This document shows, in pieces, positions 8,502 through 17,135 of a stretch of DNA of 37,444 nucleotides. The DNA is from Clostridiales bacterium. Its GTDB lineage: Bacteria; Bacillota; Clostridia; Christensenellales; Borkfalkiaceae. The position numbers were made by a program, and so were the translations under genes. Under the pieces are notes generated by a model, which worked only from the letters and a program-made list of their open reading frames with translations, did not search any database and was not told where the DNA came from. Location of the stretch: assembly GCA_015055835.1 (NCBI GenBank), contig SVHJ01000011.1:1-37444 (forward strand), given 5' to 3'. How positions within the stretch are numbered: the first letter of the stretch is position 1; each line of letters begins with the position of its first letter.

Positions 8502-9629
8502 TTAAAAAGTTAAAGATGAATCTTTTGATACGTTATACAAAATTCCCATCTCAGCCATAAAAATTATAATTGAAGTATTTCCACTAGATACCAACGGTAA
8601 AGGTAACCCAGTCGGTGGAATACTTCCCGTAACTACTAACGCATTTATTACAACTTGAATACAAAAAATCATCGTAATTCCTATTGCAAGTAAATACGAA
8701 AAGGTGTTCTTTGCTCTTCCAGCAATTCTAAACCCACGATAAACAATAAAAAAAAGTAGTAAAAAGAACAAAAGCAAACCAATAAAGCCAATTTCTTCAC
8801 CAATAATCGACAATATAAAATCAGATTCCGAAAAAGGTAAAAAAGAATACTTTTGTCTAGAGTTAAAAAGCCCTACGCCAAACCAACCACCACTTCCTAA
8901 AGCATATAAAGACTGTAAAAGTTGATAGCCTTCACCTTTAGGCGACGACCAAGGATCCAAAAAAGCCGAAAGCCTACTTAATCTATAAGGCTCTAACAGT
9001 ATCAAAAATACCCCAACTATAAAAGCAGGTATAATTAAAAACAAAAAATGTTTAATTCTCATACCAGCAAATAATAAAATAGAAAACATCAATAAAACCA
9101 TACAAACGGTAATTGACATATTAGGCTCAATTATAATTAATAAAGAGATTATTCCACCAAAAACTAAAACGGGTAAAACACCAATAAAAGTTCTTACTTT
9201 CTCTTGATTTTTAGATATGTAAGTTGCAGAAAACAAAATAAAAGAAAATTTTGCAATTTCCGAGGGCTGAATGGTAAAAGAGCCTATACCAATCCATCTT
9301 TTTGCTCCATAATTTTCAACGCCTATAAAAGGAATAAAAACTGCAATCAATAAAACTATTGTAATTATTCCTAAAATATTTGAATACTTTTGCAACTTTT
9401 TATGATCTATTTTGGTAAAAAAGATCATAGCAACTATCCCTAAAATTATGCCTAGAACTTGTTTCTTTACAAAATAAAAGGCATCGTTATAAGTTTTATT
9501 TGCCGAATAATTACTTGCAGAATAAATAAAAACGGTGCCAATCAAAGTTAAAAAAACAACAGCAATAAGTAAAAAAATATCCCCCTTAAATTTAAAAGTT
9601 ATTCTTTTAAGCTTTTTACTATTTCGCAA
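8502..9629 (-). CDS. ftsW: SEDS-family septal peptidoglycan polymerase FtsW
   Basis: Multi-pass membrane glycosyltransferase that polymerises lipid II at the septum with its partner PBP. The 375-aa sequence has about ten membrane helices. It shows IYSASNYSA in helix 1, WIGIGSFTIQPSEIAKF, the periplasmic EGYQLLQSLYALGSGG, FSESDFI and PTGLPLPLVSSGNTS, all FtsW/RodA/SpoVE hallmarks. Position in the dcw cluster favours FtsW over RodA or SpoVE. The likely start is TTG at 9629 with AAGGGGTG eight bases upstream. It overlaps the murD 3' end by 31 nt, and no ATG lies nearby in frame. Confidence 0.93.
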   Translation of the reverse strand: MRNSKKLKRITFKFKGDIFLLIAVVFLTLIGTVFIYSASNYSANKTYNDAFYFVKKQVLGIILGIVAMIFFTKIDHKKLQKYSNILGIITIVLLIAVFIPFIGVENYGAKRWIGIGSFTIQPSEIAKFSFILFSATYISKNQEKVRTFIGVLPVLVFGGIISLLIIIEPNMSITVCMVLLMFSILLFAGMRIKHFLFLIIPAFIVGVFLILLEPYRLSRLSAFLDPWSSPKGEGYQLLQSLYALGSGGWFGVGLFNSRQKYSFLPFSESDFILSIIGEEIGFIGLLLFFLLLFFIVYRGFRIAGRAKNTFSYLLAIGITMIFCIQVVINALVVTGSIPPTGLPLPLVSSGNTSIIIFMAEMGILYNVSKDSSLTF

Positions 9630-10942
9630 AATCTTTCACCCCTTGCTTCATAATTTTCAAAAGCATCAAAACTTGCACATGCAGGACTTAATAAAACGTT
9701 TTCCCCTTTATTTGCAAGCAAATACGCAATCTTAACTGCATTATCAAAATTATCGCTTACCGTTAAGTTTGTATAACCCTGGCTAATAGCTGTTTCCAAC
9801 ATATTTAATTTTGACTCTCCCGTTAAAACTACGTTTGTAACAAAAGAACTTTTTATCTCCTTAAAAAGAAGGTCGTATTTTTCCCCTTTTTCTTTTCCTC
9901 CTAATATTAAAACGATAGGACCTTTAATACTTTTAATTGCACTAATTGTTGAAGAAGTGTTTGTCGCTTTTGAATCGTTAAAAAATGTTATTTCTTTTAT
10001 TTTTGCTATTTCTTCTATCCTATGCTTTACCCCTTTAAACTCACAAAGACCACTAACAATAGCATCAGTAGATATTCCCATAATTTTAGCCATACAAATT
10101 GATGCTAAAACGTTTTGAACGTTATGTAATCCTTTAAGTGGTATTTTATCAACGGTAGTAATAAACTCATCAAAATAAAAAATCTTATCTTCTAATAAAT
10201 ACGCACCGTCTACCTTTTCTTTTAATGAAATCCACACCTTTTTAGCCGACAAATTTTCCTCAAATTCTTTCACAATTTCATCATCATAGTTAAGAACAGC
10301 GTATTCGCTTTCCCTTGAATTTTTTAATAGTTTCCTTTTAAGAAAAACATAGTTATCCATTGTATAATGGCGTTCTAAATGGTCTGGTTTTATGTTTAAA
10401 ATACACGTTATGTGTGGCATAAAAGCATTCATTGTTTCCAGTTGAAAGCTAGAAATTTCTGCAATTACTATTTCATCCTCTAAAAGACTATCAATTGCAG
10501 AAGTTATAGGCGTACCAACGTTACCTAAAAGCGTTACCTTTCTTTCTTTTTCCATCATACTTTTAAGCAAATAACAAGTTGTTGTCTTTCCATTAGTACC
10601 GGTTATTGCAATAAAAGGATTTTTTATAAATAAACTTCCAAACTCAAACTCTCCTATTATCCTTTTCCCTAAACCCTTTGCTTTAATACAAACTTGATGA
10701 TTTATAGGAACGCCTGGACTTATTATTAAAACGTCAATCTCTTTTAATACTTCATCTATATCTTCTTTTTTTACAAGCATCGCTCCATTTAACACAAGCT
10801 CTTCTATCGCCGTATTTACTCTGCCAACAAAAATTTCTTCATATATATAACAAGTCGCCTTTTTTTGTAATAAAAATTTAGACGCGCTATATCCACTTTT
10901 TGAAATACCAAAAACTAAAAACTTTTGTTTTTCAATATACAT
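9599..10942 (-). CDS. murD: UDP-N-acetylmuramoylalanine--D-glutamate ligase, MurD
   Basis: ATP-dependent ligase adding D-glutamate to UDP-MurNAc-L-Ala. The 447-aa protein has an N-terminal Rossmann-type segment (KFLVFGISKSGYSA), the Mur-ligase P-loop GTNGKTT at residues 115-121, and the downstream HRIEEIAKIKEITFFNDSKATN and LILGGKEKG motifs of MurD. I chose ATG 10942, which overlaps the mraY stop as TAATG. An upstream in-frame start would lie inside mraY and add a non-homologous 19-residue leader. Its substrate D-glutamate is supplied by MurI, encoded just upstream of this operon. Confidence 0.95.
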   Translation of the reverse strand: MYIEKQKFLVFGISKSGYSASKFLLQKKATCYIYEEIFVGRVNTAIEELVLNGAMLVKKEDIDEVLKEIDVLIISPGVPINHQVCIKAKGLGKRIIGEFEFGSLFIKNPFIAITGTNGKTTTCYLLKSMMEKERKVTLLGNVGTPITSAIDSLLEDEIVIAEISSFQLETMNAFMPHITCILNIKPDHLERHYTMDNYVFLKRKLLKNSRESEYAVLNYDDEIVKEFEENLSAKKVWISLKEKVDGAYLLEDKIFYFDEFITTVDKIPLKGLHNVQNVLASICMAKIMGISTDAIVSGLCEFKGVKHRIEEIAKIKEITFFNDSKATNTSSTISAIKSIKGPIVLILGGKEKGEKYDLLFKEIKSSFVTNVVLTGESKLNMLETAISQGYTNLTVSDNFDNAVKIAYLLANKGENVLLSPACASFDAFENYEARGERFCEIVKSLKE

Positions 10943-11925
10943 TAAAAATACCCCACTATAGAAATAATACCAACTATTAAAGTTATTATAGAATAACAAA
11001 AAACAATTTTACCCTCCGTATATCCTTTTTGCTGGAAATGATGATGTAACGGAGCCATTAAAAATACTCTCTTTTTTGTTTTCTTATAATATAATACCTG
11101 TATTATTACTGATATGCTTGAAATAACAAACATTATTCCTATAAATGGAATAAACAAACTATTTAATGAGAATATACTTATCGCCCCCAAAAAACCTCCT
11201 AGAGCGAGAGAACCAGTATCCCCCATAAAAATACACGCCTTATTTGTGTTAAAGACTAAAAAACCAAATATTGCCCCAATTAAACAAGCTGAAAGATGTA
11301 TCATACTTAAAAACTGGTTTACGTCATAATAATTGGAAAAAAATAAGTTTGTTTCAGCAAAAATCAATAAACTTATTAAAATTAAATAAACAATAGAAAC
11401 GTTCCCAGCTAGTCCATCAAGCCCATCTGTTAAATTAACGCTATTCGTAATTGCCAAAAATATAAAAATTACTAAAAAAATAGACAGCCAGCCTAAATCA
11501 ACGTATTTTTTAACAAAAGGAATATAAAAAATAGTTAATCCGTTAAAATAGATAAAAACACCAGAAAGCAAGGCAATAGAAATTTGAAATATTATCTTTT
11601 GATAGGCTTTTAACCCCAAATTTTGTTTCATTTTAATTTTTAAAAAATCATCTAAAAAGCCTACTATCATATAACCTACACAAATAATGATTGTTGCATT
11701 TGATAGTCTGTAAGCAAAACCGTTAAAAATAAAGAATACAATTATTGCCGAAAGAATAAAAAACAGACCACCCATAGTAGGTGTTCCGTTTTTACTTTCG
11801 TGATTTTCTACGTATTTTAATATGGTTTGACTTGCCTTAACCTTTTTTAACATAGGAATAAATAATTTTCCCATAAAAAAAGATAGAATTAGGCTGATTA
11901 AAAGTTCTATTATTACTTTTTTCAT
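10942..11925 (-). CDS. mraY: Phospho-N-acetylmuramoyl-pentapeptide transferase, MraY
   Basis: Integral membrane enzyme that moves phospho-MurNAc-pentapeptide to undecaprenyl phosphate, forming lipid I. The 327-aa protein has about ten membrane helices. Conserved cytoplasmic loops are GTPTMGGLFF, FLDDFLKIKMKQNLGL, NLTDGLDGLAG, FMGDTGSLALGG and the terminal APLHHHFQQKG, together covering the Mg-binding aspartates and the histidine cluster. Start and stop both overlap the neighbouring Mur ligase genes as TAATG. The usual murF gene between murE and mraY is absent. Confidence 0.97.
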   Translation of the reverse strand: MKKVIIELLISLILSFFMGKLFIPMLKKVKASQTILKYVENHESKNGTPTMGGLFFILSAIIVFFIFNGFAYRLSNATIIICVGYMIVGFLDDFLKIKMKQNLGLKAYQKIIFQISIALLSGVFIYFNGLTIFYIPFVKKYVDLGWLSIFLVIFIFLAITNSVNLTDGLDGLAGNVSIVYLILISLLIFAETNLFFSNYYDVNQFLSMIHLSACLIGAIFGFLVFNTNKACIFMGDTGSLALGGFLGAISIFSLNSLFIPFIGIMFVISSISVIIQVLYYKKTKKRVFLMAPLHHHFQQKGYTEGKIVFCYSIITLIVGIISIVGYF

Positions 11926-13367
11926 TAATTTTCCTTTAATATCTCTATAACGGTATCTTTATCATTAAAAATACGTTTTATACCATAAACTTCTTGATAT
12001 TCTTCAGCACCTTTGCCAGCTATAAGTAAGGCGTCATTTTCTTTTAGCATTTTAATAGCATAGTCTATTGCTTGTTTTCTATTTTGAATTATTACGTAAT
12101 CTTTACTATTTTTTAAAACACCCTTTTCAATGGCAAAAATTATTTGCATAGGTTCTTCATATCTTGGATTATCAGAGGTTATTATGGTAAAATCTGCATA
12201 TTTACTAGAAATTTCACCCATAATTTCTCTTTTTCCTTGATCTCTATTACCACCACACCCAAATAAGCAAATAACTTTTCCTTTACAAACCTTTTTCAAA
12301 CTTAAAATTGATTTTTCAAGTCCATCTGGAGTATGAGCATAGTCAACGTATATTAAAGCACCTTTTTTATCACCAACAACCTGCATCCTGCCTTTTACCC
12401 CATTAAAGGCATTTAGCCCCTCTATAATTTTTTCTATACTTATTCCAATAAGCGCCGTTATAGTTGCCGACGCAAGCGCATTATAAACGTTATAAGAACC
12501 TATGAGATTAAGTTTTACCTCTCTTATTTCATCAAAAAGATTTATAGTAAAGTCTATACTCCTGCTTTTTTCTTTTATGTTTATTGCAAAAACGTCACAT
12601 GGATTGTTTATCCCATAACTTAAAGCATCTTCGTTTTTATTAATAACTTCTATACCTAAGTCATCATCACTATTAACAACTACAAATTTATTGTTCTTAT
12701 TTAATAAAAAAGAGCGTTTTACTTTTTTATAGTTATCAAAAGTCTTAAAATAATCTAAATGATCTTGAGTTAGATTTGAAAAACACGCCACAAAAAAATT
12801 AATGCCGAAAATTTTGCTTAATTCTATAGCATGGGCAGAAACTTCCATAACAACGTATTCAACCTCATCTTTTCTCATTTTTGAAAAAATCTTAAATAAA
12901 TCTATAGGATCAGGGGTTGTTAAACCCGTTTTTATCTCTTTTTCTCCCCAAAAAGCACCTAAGGTACCGATAACTCCACACTTTTTACCTGCTTTTTCTA
13001 TTATTTCTTTAACCATATAGGAAATTGTGGTTTTTCCATTAGTACCAGTTATTCCTATTATTTTCAAGTCTTTTTCAGGGTTTTTATAGTAGTTTGAACA
13101 AATTATCGATAAAGCTTTTCGGCTATCTTCCACTATTATTTGTGGTAAGTTAGTGTCTAATTTTTCTTCAGCAACAACAGCAAAAGCGCCGTAATCTTTT
13201 ATATCTTTAATAAGCTTATGAGAATCAACAGAATTACCCTTTATACAAACAAATAAATCCCCTTTTTGAACACATTTCGTGTCAATTTTTATCTCTTTTA
13301 TTTCAATTTCAGTATTGCCTATTATTTTTTTAATTTCTAGCCCTTTTAACAACTCTTTTAACTTCAT
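11925..13367 (-). CDS. murE: UDP-MurNAc-tripeptide synthetase, meso-diaminopimelate type, MurE
   Basis: Adds the third amino acid of the peptidoglycan stem. The 480-aa protein has an N-terminal UDP-substrate domain, the P-loop GTNGKTT at residues 108-114, and the amino-acid selectivity motif SDNPRYEEP in the C-terminal domain. The DNPR form marks meso-diaminopimelate enzymes rather than lysine-adding ones, and this fits the dapA-dapB genes nearby. ATG 13367 has GAGGAA six bases upstream. Downstream it overlaps mraY (TAATG). No murF follows it. Confidence 0.95.
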   Translation of the reverse strand: MKLKELLKGLEIKKIIGNTEIEIKEIKIDTKCVQKGDLFVCIKGNSVDSHKLIKDIKDYGAFAVVAEEKLDTNLPQIIVEDSRKALSIICSNYYKNPEKDLKIIGITGTNGKTTISYMVKEIIEKAGKKCGVIGTLGAFWGEKEIKTGLTTPDPIDLFKIFSKMRKDEVEYVVMEVSAHAIELSKIFGINFFVACFSNLTQDHLDYFKTFDNYKKVKRSFLLNKNNKFVVVNSDDDLGIEVINKNEDALSYGINNPCDVFAINIKEKSRSIDFTINLFDEIREVKLNLIGSYNVYNALASATITALIGISIEKIIEGLNAFNGVKGRMQVVGDKKGALIYVDYAHTPDGLEKSILSLKKVCKGKVICLFGCGGNRDQGKREIMGEISSKYADFTIITSDNPRYEEPMQIIFAIEKGVLKNSKDYVIIQNRKQAIDYAIKMLKENDALLIAGKGAEEYQEVYGIKRIFNDKDTVIEILKEN

Positions 13368-13374
13368 AAATTCC

Positions 13375-15105
13375 TCACGAAACTGGTTTTATTTGTTTTA
13401 CTTCAATAATTCTTTCAAATATTTCTCTTGCGTAAGGAGCAGCAACAGTACTACCATAATATTGTCCTTTTGGCTCGTCTACAATAACTAACGCCAAATA
13501 TTTTGGAGCATTACTAGGGAAATAGCCTATAAAAGAAGAAACGTATTTTCCACTTGCTATAACGCCATTTTCATATTTTTGCGCAGTACCTGTTTTACCG
13601 GCAACGTTATATCCTTCTATATAAGCCTTGTTTCCACTACCAGAAACAACAACGTCCATAAGCATTTCATTTAATATTTTAGATGCCTCTTTACTTATAA
13701 CTTTATTTCTTAAAATAGGCATTTTTCTTTCAACTAGTTTATTATCACTAGAATATAATGCTTTAACTAAATATGGCGAATAATAATTTCCACCGTTAAT
13801 AACTGCCGCCGTTGCTAAAGCTAACTGAATAGGCGTAACGGCAATAGTTTGCCCAAAGCCTATTCTGGCAAGGTCTACGTTTTGCACGGAAGACACTGGC
13901 AATATCATCCCTTGCGATTCACCTACAAAATCAATTCCTGTCGCCTTTCCAAAATTAAACTTTGTTATATATTCATACATTTTTTCCTTACCCAAAGACA
14001 TAGCCATGTCAACAAAAATTGGGTTACAACTGTTATTAAGCCCACCACTTATATTTAAATTTGCATGTTTTCCGTTTTTGTGATCGCTCCAACATTTTAC
14101 CTTTTGCCCATCAATATATCGATATCTTGAAGAATTAAAAATATGAGATGGTGAATAAGCGTTACTATTGCCTTTTAAGTATTCTTCTATATTTGCAGCA
14201 ACCGTTATTATCTTAAAAGTTGAACCAGGTTCATACACGTCAGTAATCAAAACGTTTCTAGATAAAGCATTTAACAAATCCTTATTATCTCTTGGAATTT
14301 CATTTAAATTAAATGAAGGTTTCATACACATACCAAGAATTTCACCAGTATTAGGATCTACAACTATTACTTCTGCAGTTTTTGCACCATGTTCTTCTAT
14401 TGCACGGCTTAAAACGTCTTCTAAAATAAGTTGTATTTCAAAATCTATCGTAAGCATTACGTTAAGACCGTCGCTAGCTGGGATATAACTATTTTTGCCG
14501 TTGATTTCTTTTCCTATAATATCTGTTTCAGTCAATATTTCGCCGTTTTGCCCTTTTAAATACTTGTTGTAATAAAGTTCTAACCCTGTTAAACCATTGC
14601 CGTCAACAGAAGTAAACCCTAATACTTGAGATAAAAAGTCACCATGCTCGTAATATCTTGCATTATCTCTAGAATAATAAACACCTTTAAGCTCATTAGT
14701 TAAAATTGTATTTATTGTTTCTTGAGAAACTTGCCTTGCAACCGTTATTTCTGAAACGGAAGACTTTCTTAATTTGTTCAAAAATACTTGATAATCTAAA
14801 GAAAAAGATTCAGATAAAATTTTTGCAGTTGTTTCTTTATCGCTAATCGCGTTTGCCCTAGCATAAACCGTATAAGCATCATAATTGCTTACAATAAGTT
14901 TTCCATTTCTATCATAAAATTCCCCTCTTTCTGCAACAACTGGAATTTCTCTGGTCCATTGGTCTATTGCTTTTTCTTGCAACCTTTCACCCGTTATGAC
15001 TTGTAGGTAAAAAAGCCTTGAAAGTATTAAAAAAAGCAAAAAGGCTATTGCGCAAAAACCTGCGAATAACCTCTTTCGTAAAATTGATATGGATATTTGT
15101 TTAAT
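13375..15105 (-). CDS. Class B penicillin-binding protein (FtsI/PBP2B/SpoVD type) with a problematic start
   Basis: Transpeptidase that cross-links septal peptidoglycan together with FtsW. It has the dimerisation/pedestal region PVVAERGEFYDRNG and the three catalytic boxes STFK, SCN (in LNNSCNP) and KTGTA. There is no C-terminal PASTA domain. The first conventional start, TTG at 15039, would cut the membrane anchor to about 12 residues. Reading on upstream restores a full helix (LFAGFCAIAFLLFLILSRLF) behind a basic RKR segment. No ATG, GTG or TTG exists in that extension. AAGAGG sits eight bases before an ATT at 15105, which I use as the provisional start (576 aa). An in-frame ATG at 15123 is followed directly by TAA. 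Confidence 0.85.
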   Translation of the reverse strand: MKQISISILRKRLFAGFCAIAFLLFLILSRLFYLQVITGERLQEKAIDQWTREIPVVAERGEFYDRNGKLIVSNYDAYTVYARANAISDKETTAKILSESFSLDYQVFLNKLRKSSVSEITVARQVSQETINTILTNELKGVYYSRDNARYYEHGDFLSQVLGFTSVDGNGLTGLELYYNKYLKGQNGEILTETDIIGKEINGKNSYIPASDGLNVMLTIDFEIQLILEDVLSRAIEEHGAKTAEVIVVDPNTGEILGMCMKPSFNLNEIPRDNKDLLNALSRNVLITDVYEPGSTFKIITVAANIEEYLKGNSNAYSPSHIFNSSRYRYIDGQKVKCWSDHKNGKHANLNISGGLNNSCNPIFVDMAMSLGKEKMYEYITKFNFGKATGIDFVGESQGMILPVSSVQNVDLARIGFGQTIAVTPIQLALATAAVINGGNYYSPYLVKALYSSDNKLVERKMPILRNKVISKEASKILNEMLMDVVVSGSGNKAYIEGYNVAGKTGTAQKYENGVIASGKYVSSFIGYFPSNAPKYLALVIVDEPKGQYYGSTVAAPYAREIFERIIEVKQIKPVS

Positions 15106-15122
15106 TTTTATTACCTCTTACA

Positions 15123-15689
15123 TTACTTTACCATATTGTATTCATTTTGAGCAATATTGATAACGTAATCGTCAGAGGAAATTGTGTTATATTCTTCTTG
15201 TAATTGTAAAAATTGTGCTTGAAGAGCATCTACTTCAGCTTGTTTTGCTTGATTAGTAGCAGAAATTGATGCTAAAATGCTTGTATTTAATACTATTAAA
15301 GCAAGTACTACCGTTACTAATACTGAATAAACTATTAAGTAAACCTTACCTTTTGCTTTAACGCTTTCTGCTTGTTCTTCTGCCTCAATTCTTAGTTCAG
15401 AACGGATAATTTCACTATCCATTTCACCGAACTGCATAGTCGTATCGGTAGGAGTAATGTCAACGTCGTTTGGAGAATATTCTTCCACTTTATCAACCAC
15501 AACAGTTTCTTCTACAGCTTCTTCAAGATACTTGTCATAGTTTAAAAGTCTTTCAAGGTTTTCTGACATTCTTTGTTTATCAAAAGAAATTTCTTCAGAA
15601 TAATTTTGCTTTACGTCTTCTCTTTCTAAAAGAGCAACTCCGCCTTGATTCAAAATTTGTCTACCATTTTCTTGTTTTGTAGTAATCAT
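15123..15689 (-). CDS. ftsL: FtsL-like division protein with a long acidic cytoplasmic domain
   Basis: Bitopic protein expected to form the FtsQ/DivIB-FtsL-DivIC complex and to activate FtsW/PBP. The call rests on position (between rsmH and the PBP gene) and layout: one membrane helix at about residues 116-138 (VYLIVYSVLVTVVLALIVLN), then a short coiled-coil tail (QAKQAEVDALQAQFLQLQEEY). The roughly 115-residue acidic N-terminal part is unusual, since most FtsL proteins are near 100-120 aa in all. Start ATG 15689 is preceded by GGAGGGG. A TTG 30 nt further upstream lies inside rsmH and has no ribosome site. FtsL is poorly conserved, so the name is positional. Confidence 0.78.
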   Translation of the reverse strand: MITTKQENGRQILNQGGVALLEREDVKQNYSEEISFDKQRMSENLERLLNYDKYLEEAVEETVVVDKVEEYSPNDVDITPTDTTMQFGEMDSEIIRSELRIEAEEQAESVKAKGKVYLIVYSVLVTVVLALIVLNTSILASISATNQAKQAEVDALQAQFLQLQEEYNTISSDDYVINIAQNEYNMVK

Positions 15690-15705
15690 TACGCCCCTCC
15701 GTATT

Positions 15706-16644
15706 TTATATTTTTTCAATAATTCTTAATTTTGCTGATTTTGACCTACTATTTAATGCAAGTTCTTCTTCACTTGCCGTAATAGGATGTTTTGTAATAA
15801 TGTTTACTTCTTTTCTTTTGTCACAGACGCAAATCGGTAAACTTTTATCACATATACAATCGCATTCCAAATATCTAAAAGCATTTTTAACCAACCTATC
15901 TTCCAAAGAATGAAAAGTTAAAACTGCCATTCGACCATTCTTATTTAAAGCTCTTCCCATTTTTACGACTGTTTCTTCTAACTCAAGAAGTTCTCCGTTA
16001 ACCTCTATCCTTATTGCTTGAAAGGTTTTTTTAGCGGGATGACCTTCTTTTTGAAACTTTTTAGGAATAGAATTTTCAATTATTTCTACTAATTCCCCAC
16101 AAGTTTCAATTCTCTTTTCTTTTCTTCGTACTATTATGTTTTTTACTATATTTTTTGCAAACTTTTCTTCTCCATATTCGAATAAAAGTTTGATAAGTTC
16201 ACTTTCAGAATATTCGTTTACGACTGTTTCGGCGGAAAGCTTTTGGTCTCTATTCATCCTCATATCAAGCTTTTCCTCTTTAGACATATACGAGAACCCC
16301 CTTTCTCTATCGTCTAATTGGAAACTTGAAACGCCAAGATCCAAAAGGATTCCGTCAAAGCCGTTTATATTCAGTTTTTCTTTTATAACATCAAAATTTT
16401 TGAAGTTATCTTTTATTACAGTGAAACGGCCGTCAAATTCACTTAACCTTTCCGTTCCTCTTTTTATCGCATAATCATCTAAGTCAGTTGCTACTAATCT
16501 TCCGTTTGGAGCCGTTCTTTTAAGTATTTCATAACTATGTCCTGCCCCACCAAACGTACCGTCAAAGTATATTCCATCACTTTTTAAGTTAAGCGCTTCC
16601 ATACACTCATTAAGCATAACGGAAAAATGGACCATTTTATTCAT
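15706..16644 (-). CDS. rsmH: 16S rRNA (cytosine-1402-N4)-methyltransferase, RsmH/MraW
   Basis: Methylates C1402 of 16S rRNA using S-adenosylmethionine; usually the second gene of dcw clusters. The 312-aa protein shows the SAM site DGTFGGAGHS, DGILLDLGVSSFQLDDRERGF, HPAKKTFQAIRIEVNGEL and VLTFHSLEDRLVK, all strong family motifs. Near the C-terminus a Cys-rich stretch (CDCICDKSLPICVCDKR) is present. The start is uncertain among GTG 16647, ATG 16644 and ATG 16635. All three lie at the mraZ stop and none has a clear ribosome site, so translational coupling to mraZ is likely. Confidence 0.95.
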   Translation of the reverse strand: MNKMVHFSVMLNECMEALNLKSDGIYFDGTFGGAGHSYEILKRTAPNGRLVATDLDDYAIKRGTERLSEFDGRFTVIKDNFKNFDVIKEKLNINGFDGILLDLGVSSFQLDDRERGFSYMSKEEKLDMRMNRDQKLSAETVVNEYSESELIKLLFEYGEEKFAKNIVKNIIVRRKEKRIETCGELVEIIENSIPKKFQKEGHPAKKTFQAIRIEVNGELLELEETVVKMGRALNKNGRMAVLTFHSLEDRLVKNAFRYLECDCICDKSLPICVCDKRKEVNIITKHPITASEEELALNSRSKSAKLRIIEKI

Positions 16645-17068
16645 CACTATCTAAACCACTTAAAACGTCTGCAACGTCTTCAAAACTTGTTTCTGACATC
16701 TTCTTATCCCAAATTTCAGCGTTCCAAAGTTCAAACCAATTTAAGTTTTTTAAACAAACTATATTCTTTTCAAACTTAGCGTAACTTCTTAATTCTTCCG
16801 GAATAAGAATTCTACCTTGTCCATCTTCTTCAGCATCCCAACTGTGTCCTAAAAAGAATCTTATTGCATCTTGCTTCTTTTTATCAAACATAGACACTTT
16901 TGAAAGCTTTCTTTTCAATTCTTCCATCGCTTCTTCTTTAAAAACAAACAAGCAACCACCAGTACCGCAAGTTATTACGTACTTAGTACCTAATTCTACA
17001 CGGAACTTAGCAGGTATTCTCATTCTGTTTTTTGCATCTAATTGATGGCGATAAAGCCTTTCGAACAT
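16637..17068 (-). CDS. mraZ: Transcriptional regulator MraZ
   Basis: DNA-binding protein of the SpoVT/AbrB-like fold that usually autoregulates the dcw operon. The 143-aa protein contains the duplicated family motif: first copy near RHQLDAKNRMRIPAKFR (residues 7-23), second near DAEEDGQGRILIPEELRSYA (about 77-96). ATG 17068 has AGGAGAG upstream. It is the first gene of the operon, and its promoter overlaps a direct repeat of AGTGG with 10-bp period, the spacing known for MraZ boxes. Autoregulation of the whole cluster is therefore likely. Confidence 0.95.
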   Translation of the reverse strand: MFERLYRHQLDAKNRMRIPAKFRVELGTKYVITCGTGGCLFVFKEEAMEELKRKLSKVSMFDKKKQDAIRFFLGHSWDAEEDGQGRILIPEELRSYAKFEKNIVCLKNLNWFELWNAEIWDKKMSETSFEDVADVLSGLDSDE

Positions 17069-17101
17069 AAAAAGAAAACTCTCCTAGTTGTTTGTACATT
17101 T

Positions 17102-17130
17102 ATAATACAACTATTTTTGCCCACTGTCAA
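17102..17130 (-). promoter_or_regulatory. Sigma-A promoter of the dcw operon
   Basis: The minus strand reads TTGACA (17125-17130), a 17-nt spacer and TATTAT (17102-17107), 34 nt before the mraZ start. The -35 element lies between two AGTGG repeats that should be MraZ boxes. Confidence 0.85.
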
Positions 17131-17135
17131 CCACT
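17120..17135 (-). promoter_or_regulatory. MraZ-box-like direct repeat over the dcw promoter
   Basis: On the minus strand AGTGGTTGACAGTGGG holds two AGTGG units exactly 10 bp apart, with the -35 hexamer TTGACA between them. MraZ oligomers are known to bind several TGGG-like repeats of this spacing upstream of mraZ. Binding here would block the promoter. Additional AGTGGT units occur on the plus strand at 17244, 17255 and 17327. Confidence 0.7.

Noticed and set aside
15690..15719. FtsL start at TTG 15719
   Set aside because: It lies within rsmH and has no ribosome site, whereas ATG 15689 has GGAGGGG upstream.
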